From: Phycisphaeraceae bacterium | GTDB taxonomy: Bacteria; Planctomycetota; Phycisphaerae; Phycisphaerales; UBA1924 | Assembly (NCBI GenBank): GCA_026126305.1 | Contig: JAHCJI010000010.1 | Coordinates: 1 to 64,000 of the forward strand | DNA: 64,000 bases | Reading direction: 5' to 3' | Shown: in pieces, positions 58,132-64,000 of the stretch | Numbering within the stretch: the first letter of the stretch is position 1 | How the letters are laid out: each line of letters starts with the position of its first letter | Notes under the pieces: generated by a model | Database searches by the model: none | What the model was told of the DNA's origin: nothing | The model's input: only the letters and a program-made list of their open reading frames with translations | Translations under genes and position numbers: made by a program

Positions 58132-59223
58132 TCACGGTCGGGTCAGCCGGACAATAGCCGTCGCCACATGAACTCGAACTCTCGGGTCCGGGTCGGCCAG
58201 CATTGGCTCCAGATCGCCGAGGAATTCGCCCCGGCCGATCTCCCCCAGCAGCAGCGCTGCCTGTCCGCGGATCGGGCCGCTGGGATCGGTCAGGTATGCC
58301 CTCGCGATGAAATCGCCTTGCCGGCGTCCCAGCTTTGCCAGGGCGTAGGCCGCCGACAGCCTGACCTCGGCAGGCATGGGCTTGCCCTGCTGGTCCAGCC
58401 GCGCGGTCAGCAAGACGAGTTGGTCGATGGACCCATGGTCACGCACATTACCCAAGATGCCAGCGGCCAGCGCAGTGGCCTCGAGGTCGTCCGATCGGGC
58501 CGGGTACAAGGCCGCCCGGATGGGCTGCACCTGGTCCACATCCCCCAGCTTGACCATCGCCTCGCTCATCTGAAGGGTCATCAGCCGCACTTGTCCGGCC
58601 GGTGCCATGGTCATGGGCTTGCCGATAGCCTCGCGCAACAGCGGTAACGCCGATCGGTTGCCCAACTCGCCAAGCACCATGGCCGCGTGCGATCGGAGCA
58701 ATGGGTCTTCGGCGTGCAACAAGGCCCGAGCGATCTCGCCCATGCCGGATGTATCGCCGTTGGCGGCCAGGGCATAAGCCGCCGAAACTCGCACATAGGG
58801 CGAGGTTTCTCCCAGAAGTCCAACGGCCTGCCGCGCCAGTTCGGCACGTCGCGCCCGTCCGATACCCATTAGTGCAATAGCACGCACGCCCGGGCTCTGG
58901 TCCTGCAACGCTCTGGCCAGGGCCGCTTGCGAACGACCCGGCGCATCGAGCAGCCCCTCAAGGGCGTTGCCACGGATTTGCGGGTCGGCGTGCTGGGACA
59001 ACTCATCCAAGAGCCCAATGGCCCGCTCTCGCGCCTGGGAGAGCATAACCGCGTCGGGCGCGGGGCCTTGGGCTCGTTCGGATCGGCCCACACCACCCGC
59101 GCAGCCGGTCATGCCCGTCGAGAGACCGACCAGGACCAATGCGACACCAACACCCATTCGAGCCATGCCCCGGCCCCGCCTTTCCCGCCGATCGAAGCCG
59201 ACGAATCGCACGTTACGCATCAC
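58132..59223 (-). CDS. HEAT-repeat lipoprotein
   Basis: This 363-residue protein has a lipoprotein signal whose hydrophobic core VGVALVLVGLSTGMTGC ends in a lipobox Cys. The mature part is built from HEAT/PBS-lyase repeats, with units such as DPQIRGNALEGLLDAPG, SPGVRAIALMGIGRA and DPRVRVHVATAIVRL. It probably forms a curved binding scaffold anchored to a membrane. ATG at 59223 has GAGGTG directly adjacent; ATG at 59166 would give a shorter, more typical signal. It lies 16 bases downstream of lnt, whose product would acylate this lipoprotein. Confidence 0.85.
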   Translation of the reverse strand: MMRNVRFVGFDRRERRGRGMARMGVGVALVLVGLSTGMTGCAGGVGRSERAQGPAPDAVMLSQARERAIGLLDELSQHADPQIRGNALEGLLDAPGRSQAALARALQDQSPGVRAIALMGIGRARRAELARQAVGLLGETSPYVRVSAAYALAANGDTSGMGEIARALLHAEDPLLRSHAAMVLGELGNRSALPLLREAIGKPMTMAPAGQVRLMTLQMSEAMVKLGDVDQVQPIRAALYPARSDDLEATALAAGILGNVRDHGSIDQLVLLTARLDQQGKPMPAEVRLSAAYALAKLGRRQGDFIARAYLTDPSGPIRGQAALLLGEIGRGEFLGDLEPMLADPDPRVRVHVATAIVRLTRP

Positions 59224-59239
59224 CTCGTTGCTGGTTCAC

Positions 59240-60997
59240 TTAAGCCCGACCACGCCCCGCCAAGATGCCCAGCGTGACAACGATCAGGCCAATCAGACCC
59301 AATGCCCAAGGAATCAAGTACCCGGCGTGAGACCAGGGCGTCGGCGTGCGTGTCACGCCGGGCACTTCGCCCAGCACGACCTGGGCCGACCTCGGAGCGA
59401 ACACAACTCCGCCTGTTCGATACGCGTTGCCATTCGCGCTCGTCGAAGGCTCATACTCGGCTGGATGGATCCTGCCCCGGGCATCGATGAACGCCGAGAT
59501 GCCCGTGTTGGCGGCGCGAACGATGGGAACGCCGTTTTCGAGGGCACGCCAGCGCGCCAGCCTCAGGTGCATGGCCCGCCCCGCGTCGCTCGTCGCAAAC
59601 CAGCCATCGTTGGTCACGTTCACCAACGCATCGACACGCTGGCCGCCACCGCGCGAGAGCGTCCGGCACACCCCCGCCGAGGCCACCTCGAAGCAGATCG
59701 GCGTGCCCACCCGAAGCGTACGACCCCGGGACATCGGCACGTCGAACCACTGGGGAGCCTCGCCCGCGTCCAGATCGAAGGCCATGCCACCCGCGCCCAC
59801 GAACAGGAGCATGCGCTCGAGCCAATCCCACCTCGACACCAGCGGCAGCACCTCGCCGAAGATGGTCAAACGTAACTTGTCGTAGCGTGTGTCGGACAAA
59901 CGCCCCTGCGCGAACAGGTGGACGCTGTTGAACAACGCATCGCGCTGCTCGACCACACCCCCCGTAGTATCGATGTCAAGGCGCAAGTTCTGAACGCCCA
60001 CCGCGCCCACCAGCATGGGAACGCCCAGATCCTCGTGCAACGCGAGCGCCCCATCGGCAAACGCTGTCGCGGGCAAGTGTTCGAGACCCTCGATGTTGGT
60101 CGCGTACGCCAGCCCATACGCACGCATGACCGCGAGTGCTTGTGTGCTGATGGGCGGACCGGGCAGCATCGTCTCGGGCCAGACCACCAAATCTGCCCGG
60201 CCGCGTGCCGACAAGGTCAGGTTCGCAAAATCCTCGAACAACCGCACCTGGTCTTCGATGCTCCATCGCATCCGATTATCCTGCGGCACGTTGGTCTGGA
60301 TCAGCGCCACTCGAACGCCCGCGGCCTCGCCCACCGACGGAGCCAGCAGGCCCAACGCCCACAGACCCGGCCAAGGCAGCAGAAATACCAAGAACCCTCG
60401 ATGCCATGGCGCACCACTCCGAGCCAGAACGGCCACGCCCGCACTGCTGATGGCTACCACAAAGCCCACGCCGTAGGCCCCCACTACCGCGCCCGCCAAG
60501 GCCACCAGAGGCGCGTCGATTATGGGGTGGCCGATCAACAGCCAGGGATACCCGCCAAAGAGCACCGAGCCGCGGAAGACTTCCACGAACGACCATACCA
60601 GCGCCAGGGTGAAGGCCACCGACACCGGTCCCCTTCGCCCACGCAAAGCCAGCGATGCCAGCAGCACAAACAGCCCGGCCCAAGCCCCTTGGAGCAGCAT
60701 GCCCGGAAAGAAGCCCACGGGCGAGACCTGGAATATCCACGCGTGCGTCAAGACCCACAGCGGCAGCGACCCGACCCACGCCCCAACCGAGGCGCGCCAG
60801 CGTGCCCGGCGCGTCCGCGTCGAGAGAACCAAAGCCAAGGCCATCAGCGGCATTGGTGCTGCAACGGCAAGGGGCCACCATGCCAGAGGCTCGAAGGCCA
60901 GGAATCCAAGGATTGCGTACAGGAAGCCCGCCGACAGGCCCACCAGCGACCATCGAGGATCGCGCAGGACACTGGCGCTGCGCGTCTGGGCGGTCAC
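59240..60997 (-). CDS. lnt: Apolipoprotein N-acyltransferase
   Basis: Lnt adds the third acyl chain to lipoproteins. The 585-residue protein has six or seven N-terminal membrane helices and a nitrilase-like periplasmic domain. The catalytic triad is visible as Glu in LVVWPETMLPG, Lys in TRYDKLRLTIFGE and Cys in TPICFEVASAG. The C-terminal helix is YLIPWALGLIGLIVVTLGIL. The GTG start overlaps the accD stop (GTGA), so translation is coupled. It is relevant to the TolC-like and HEAT lipoproteins here. Confidence 0.95.
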   Translation of the reverse strand: MTAQTRSASVLRDPRWSLVGLSAGFLYAILGFLAFEPLAWWPLAVAAPMPLMALALVLSTRTRRARWRASVGAWVGSLPLWVLTHAWIFQVSPVGFFPGMLLQGAWAGLFVLLASLALRGRRGPVSVAFTLALVWSFVEVFRGSVLFGGYPWLLIGHPIIDAPLVALAGAVVGAYGVGFVVAISSAGVAVLARSGAPWHRGFLVFLLPWPGLWALGLLAPSVGEAAGVRVALIQTNVPQDNRMRWSIEDQVRLFEDFANLTLSARGRADLVVWPETMLPGPPISTQALAVMRAYGLAYATNIEGLEHLPATAFADGALALHEDLGVPMLVGAVGVQNLRLDIDTTGGVVEQRDALFNSVHLFAQGRLSDTRYDKLRLTIFGEVLPLVSRWDWLERMLLFVGAGGMAFDLDAGEAPQWFDVPMSRGRTLRVGTPICFEVASAGVCRTLSRGGGQRVDALVNVTNDGWFATSDAGRAMHLRLARWRALENGVPIVRAANTGISAFIDARGRIHPAEYEPSTSANGNAYRTGGVVFAPRSAQVVLGEVPGVTRTPTPWSHAGYLIPWALGLIGLIVVTLGILAGRGRA

Positions 60998-61866
60998 AGG
61001 CCGGCGTAGTCGATCAGGCGTGCGAGTTCGTTGCGCAGTTCGGCCCGGTGCACGATCTTGTCGATCAGCCCGTGCTTGAGGCAGAACTCCGAACGCTGGA
61101 AGCCCTCGGGCAACTCCTGGCGGATCGTCTGGCGGATCACGCGCGGGCCCGCGAACCCGATGAGCGCGCCCGGCTCGGCGAGGATCACGTCGCCCAGCAT
61201 GGCAAACGAGGCGGTCACGCCGCCCGTGGTCGGGTCGGCCAGCACGCTCACGAACAGCCCGCCCGCGCGGTCGTGCCGAGCCAACGCCGCGCTGGTCTTG
61301 GCCATCTGCATCAGGCTCAGCGTGCTCTCTTGCATGCGGGCGCCGCCCGAACAACTCACCACGATCAAGGGCAGTTTCCGCTCGGTGGCCAGTTCGATCG
61401 AGCGTGTCACCGTTTCGCCGACCACGCTGCCCATCGAGCCCATCATGAACCCAAGGTCCAAGGAACACAACACGGCCTGGCGACCCTTGATGAACCCCAC
61501 CCCCGCGACCACCGCGTCGGGGCGGCCCGTGCGGTCTTGTTCGGCCTTGAGCCTGCCGGCGTAGGGCTTGAGGTCTTCAAAGGCCAGCGGGTCCTTCGGA
61601 CGCAGGTCCTCGAACATGGCCTCGAACGTGCCCGCGTCGGCCAACTGGTGGATGCGCTCGCCCGCCTGGATACGGAAGTGGTGCCCGCACTCGGGGCACA
61701 CGTGGAGGTTGGCCTCCATCTGCTTGCGATAGATCAGTTGCCCGCAACCGGGGCAGCGCAGCCAGAGCCCCTCGGGCACCTGGCTTCGGCGTTCAGGACG
61801 AAGGTCGGACCAACTGCGAGCCGCCTTGGCGGTGGTGATCGATGCCATGGAACGATTGTTGGCCAT
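60994..61866 (-). CDS. accD: Acetyl-CoA carboxylase carboxyltransferase subunit beta
   Basis: This 290-residue subunit works with AccA to transfer CO2 to acetyl-CoA, the first step of fatty-acid synthesis. The C4 zinc ribbon is LRCPGCGQLIY and HVCPECGHHF. The crotonase-fold core has SCSGGARMQEST and GGVTASFAMLGDV oxyanion-hole glycines and GFAGPRVIRQTI. The N-terminus has a 30-residue extension. It is coupled to lnt. No accA is in the window. Confidence 0.97.
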   Translation of the reverse strand: MANNRSMASITTAKAARSWSDLRPERRSQVPEGLWLRCPGCGQLIYRKQMEANLHVCPECGHHFRIQAGERIHQLADAGTFEAMFEDLRPKDPLAFEDLKPYAGRLKAEQDRTGRPDAVVAGVGFIKGRQAVLCSLDLGFMMGSMGSVVGETVTRSIELATERKLPLIVVSCSGGARMQESTLSLMQMAKTSAALARHDRAGGLFVSVLADPTTGGVTASFAMLGDVILAEPGALIGFAGPRVIRQTIRQELPEGFQRSEFCLKHGLIDKIVHRAELRNELARLIDYAGL

Positions 61867-61914
61867 CGGAGGCTCGCCCGTGCAAAAGTGTAGTTTTCGG
61901 ACCTTGCCAGGAGA

Positions 61915-62523
61915 TCAAACCGCGCGAGCAGGCACGATCTCCTCACGCCGGACACGCACCAAGACCAGACGTGGGCCGGCGGCCGAAGGGTCCCAGCCGG
62001 TGGCAAGGTCCATGCCTTGCAGGCGGTTGTGGAGCACGTGGAAGGCCATCGGCCTCAGGACCACCGCCACCCGCTTGCCCTTGCCGTTAAGTTTGTCCAA
62101 AGCGCGGGCCAGGGCGTTGAGGAGTCGCGTCTCGGCTTCGCCGAAGGATTCGCCCTCGGGCGCGACGATCGAAGTGGGGTCTTCCTCCCACTGCTTGAAA
62201 GCCCCCGGGAAGCGTTCCTGGAGTTGGGCGATGCGCTGGCCTTCCCAGAGACCCAGGTCAACTTCGTGGAAATCGTCGATGACGCGGGCCTTTTTATCGG
62301 TCAGCTTGCTGATGTGGTCGGCGGTCTGAAAGGACGCCTCGTCGGGCCCGGAGAGGATCGCTGTCAGGCCCGATAAATCATGCTGGCGAAGAACCTGTGT
62401 CAGTTCCTCACCCCAGGCCTTGCACGCGGGAAGGTCGCAATGGCCACCAAGACGGTTGGCTTCGTCCCATTCCGTTCGGGAACAGCGCACCAGTAGCAAG
62501 TCGACTTCGGCGGGCGTGGTCAT
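61915..62523 (-). CDS. Histidine-phosphatase-fold protein lacking catalytic residues
   Basis: This 202-residue protein aligns over its length with phosphoglycerate mutase/histidine phosphatases. The N-terminal RHG motif reads VRCSRTEW: the catalytic His is Cys14. The SxLxRAxQTA motif is SGPDEASFQTA, with Arg lost (Ala63). The C-terminal SHG is LRP (156-158), so the second His is Arg157. The acid/base motif HEVDLGLWEG (Glu87) is kept. It is therefore probably inactive as a phosphohistidine enzyme and may bind a ligand or partner. ATG at 62523 has GAGGA upstream. It lies close to accD. Confidence 0.85.
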   Translation of the reverse strand: MTTPAEVDLLLVRCSRTEWDEANRLGGHCDLPACKAWGEELTQVLRQHDLSGLTAILSGPDEASFQTADHISKLTDKKARVIDDFHEVDLGLWEGQRIAQLQERFPGAFKQWEEDPTSIVAPEGESFGEAETRLLNALARALDKLNGKGKRVAVVLRPMAFHVLHNRLQGMDLATGWDPSAAGPRLVLVRVRREEIVPARAV

Positions 62524-62715
62524 GCATTCCTCGCACGGGCATCGCTCAGGCCGGCATCGGCCAACCCAAAACGCTGCCTGGGGCATCCGGTCGCAACACC
62601 GGGAACCCCAACTGTACCGGGCCTGTACGCCCGGCACCCAACAAAGCATCGCATTCCCACGGAATACCGATCGCTGAAACCGCATCGGACGACCAGATAA
62701 CCAGATGGCCGGCCG

Positions 62716-63453
62716 TTACTGATGCTCCAAGCCGCGCAATTGGGTGATGACCGACGCTCGTTGATCCGGGGAAACCCGGAACACCGCCGACGCGGCCGCG
62801 AGCACGTCGGCACCTGCCCGGAGTAGCGCAGACGCTTGGCCTGGCCCGACGCCTCCGTCGACCTCGATCCGCGTTGTAGCCGGCACGCGTTCGCGGACGT
62901 ATCGGATCTTGTCCAGGGCGGCCGGGTCGAAGGCCTGGCCGGCAAAGCCCGCCCGGATGGCCATGACCAGCACCAAGTCGACGTGGGCCAGCAGGTTGTC
63001 GGCCTGTTCGATGGGCGTTGGCCCGTCGATGGCCAGCCCAACGGACATGCCCAGGTCGTGGATGGTGTCGATCAAGGCTCGGGCGTTGTCGCCATCGATC
63101 GCCTCGATGTGGAAGGTGAGATGGCCCGCGCCGGCGTCGGCGAAGGGCTTGGCGAACAGGTCCGGGCGTTCGATCATCAGGTGGACGTCGAAGAACGCCT
63201 CGGGCAGGTCGGCCTTGAGCGAGGCCAGCATGTCGACCCCCAGCGCCAGGTTGGGCACCAGGTGCCCGTCCATCACGTCGTAGTGCAGCAGGTCGCCGCC
63301 GGCTTCCAGGGCGCTTCGGCACTCCTCGCCCAGGCGTGCGTAGTCGGCGGCCAGAATCGACGGGGCTACCAGTGGCAGCCTGGGCGGATGGGTCAGGGGG
63401 TTGGAGATCGTTCTCGATTCGGGGTGGGTGGGCATCGGCAATCGTAAACCCAT
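62716..63453 (-). CDS. rpe: Ribulose-phosphate 3-epimerase
   Basis: This 245-residue TIM-barrel enzyme interconverts ribulose 5-phosphate and xylulose 5-phosphate. APSILAAD, LLHYDVMDGHLVPN (metal His and Asp), VHLMI (His) and EVDGGVG (catalytic Asp) are in order. The usual MSVNPGFGGQ loop reads MAIRAGFAGQ, an unusual change near the phosphate site. The start is 63453 or 63435. The gene is divergent from the UDP-sugar pyrophosphorylase. Confidence 0.92.
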   Translation of the reverse strand: MGLRLPMPTHPESRTISNPLTHPPRLPLVAPSILAADYARLGEECRSALEAGGDLLHYDVMDGHLVPNLALGVDMLASLKADLPEAFFDVHLMIERPDLFAKPFADAGAGHLTFHIEAIDGDNARALIDTIHDLGMSVGLAIDGPTPIEQADNLLAHVDLVLVMAIRAGFAGQAFDPAALDKIRYVRERVPATTRIEVDGGVGPGQASALLRAGADVLAAASAVFRVSPDQRASVITQLRGLEHQ

Positions 63454-63519
63454 CGCGGGGCTCTACCATCGTCCGCACGCCACCACTTCCGAATCCGATT
63501 TGAGAGGATCCTCAACGCC

Positions 63520-64000
63520 ATGACGACGACTCCCGCCGCCGGGCGCACACTCGAAGGCCTGGCCCCCGAGATCGAGGCCGCGGGCCAGGGGCACCTGCTG
63601 GCCTTTGTCAACGAACTCTCGCCCGGCGAGAAGGCGTCCTTCGAGGCGGCTTTGTTGGCCATCGACTGGGACGCCTTGCCCGGCATCATCGAGCGGTACC
63701 GAGAACCGGCCCACGCCGAAGATCCGGGCGACCTGCTGCCCCCCGTGGTGGGCTGTGTCATGGGCACGGCGGGCGACTGCGCCATCGACGGCCCATCGGC
63801 GTTTGCGAAGGGCATGGATTTGATCCGTTCAGGGAAGGTGGCTGCGTTGACGGTCGCCGGCGGGCAGGGGACGCGGCTGGGCTTTGACGGACCCAAGGGT
63901 ACGCTGCCCATCGCCCCGGTGAGCGGGCGGACGCTCTTTGAGGTGTTCGCGGATCAGATCGCCGCGGCCAGCGCCTGGGCGGGCCGGCCCCTTCCCTGGC
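63520..64000 (+). CDS. UDP-sugar pyrophosphorylase (UAP/UGP family), partial
   Basis: The first 160 codons are present and the gene runs off the window end. The nucleotidyltransferase signature AGGQGTRLGFDGPKGTLPI is clear and matches the eukaryote-like UDP-N-acetylglucosamine or UTP-glucose-1-phosphate uridylyltransferase family, not GalU or GlmU. The preceding 110 residues are the typical N-terminal helical part. GAGAGGATCC lies 11 bases before the ATG. It would supply UDP-sugar for glycosyltransferases such as those at 159-5316, which is inference. Confidence 0.88.
   Translation, partial: MTTTPAAGRTLEGLAPEIEAAGQGHLLAFVNELSPGEKASFEAALLAIDWDALPGIIERYREPAHAEDPGDLLPPVVGCVMGTAGDCAIDGPSAFAKGMDLIRSGKVAALTVAGGQGTRLGFDGPKGTLPIAPVSGRTLFEVFADQIAAASAWAGRPLPW

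Overview
The window is GC-rich (about two thirds G+C by eye) bacterial chromosome with dense genes on both strands. It most likely comes from a planctomycete of the class Phycisphaerae. Two secreted proteins end in the short calcium-loop dockerin-like tail with the IFDFLAFQ signature that I associate with Phycisphaerales. There are two sigma-70 proteins, many short lipoproteins and coiled-coil proteins of no obvious family, and no ribosomal or phage cluster. This assignment is inference from protein signatures, not a database result.

Layout. (1) 159-5316: three overlapping glycosyltransferase genes, probably making a surface glycan. (2) 5281-8992: dnaG followed by the housekeeping sigma gene rpoD, the core of the classical macromolecular-synthesis operon. 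(3) 9065-11920: acylphosphatase, an unknown protein with a small membrane partner, and clpX. (4) 12062-16758: metallopeptidase, flippase-like membrane protein and a long CvpA-type protein. (5) 16805-19813: a membrane-anchored PilB/GspE-like ATPase with degenerate catalytic motifs beside an intact PilT. (6) 20143-22586: a second sigma factor, an AT-richer gap with an untracked small membrane ORF, and superoxide dismutase. (7) 22767-27764: a complete MacA / ABC ATPase / ABC permease / TolC-like tripartite efflux operon. (8) 27770-34088: leftward genes for DUF1294, an FG-GAP/ASPIC protein, a B12-binding domain fused to a MeaB-type GTPase, a dockerin-tailed serine protease and a TPR-sulfotransferase. 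(9) 34627-40602: rightward gyrA, STAS protein, KefB-type antiporter and lipid-kinase-like gene. (10) 40870-45219: a dockerin-tailed protein with an internal domain duplication and a DEAD-box helicase. (11) 45220-50725: a repeat-rich gap, a lower-GC membrane protein and a type IIG restriction-modification enzyme, probably an acquired defence segment. (12) 51176-56518: FnIII-like protein, aspS, a GT39-like membrane glycosyltransferase and tRNA-Asp. (13) 56615-63453: leftward small membrane and coiled-coil proteins, a HEAT-repeat lipoprotein, lnt, accD, a phosphatase-fold pseudoenzyme and rpe. (14) 63520-64000: the start of a UDP-sugar pyrophosphorylase cut by the window end.

Themes. Envelope biology dominates: glycosyltransferases, lipoprotein acylation, efflux, pilus motors and secreted dockerin proteins. 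Information processing is well represented (dnaG, rpoD, gyrA, aspS, helicase, tRNA-Asp, clpX). The most unusual observations are the PilB-like protein lacking the Walker-A lysine, the histidine-phosphatase-fold protein lacking both catalytic histidines, the B12/MeaB fusion without a mutase domain, a GyrA whose quinolone-determining residues are Gly and Pro, an AspRS predicted to be non-discriminating, and a dispersed CACAGAGG/GACGCCAAGG repeat family in the gaps. I found no CRISPR array, rRNA, insertion sequence or prophage.
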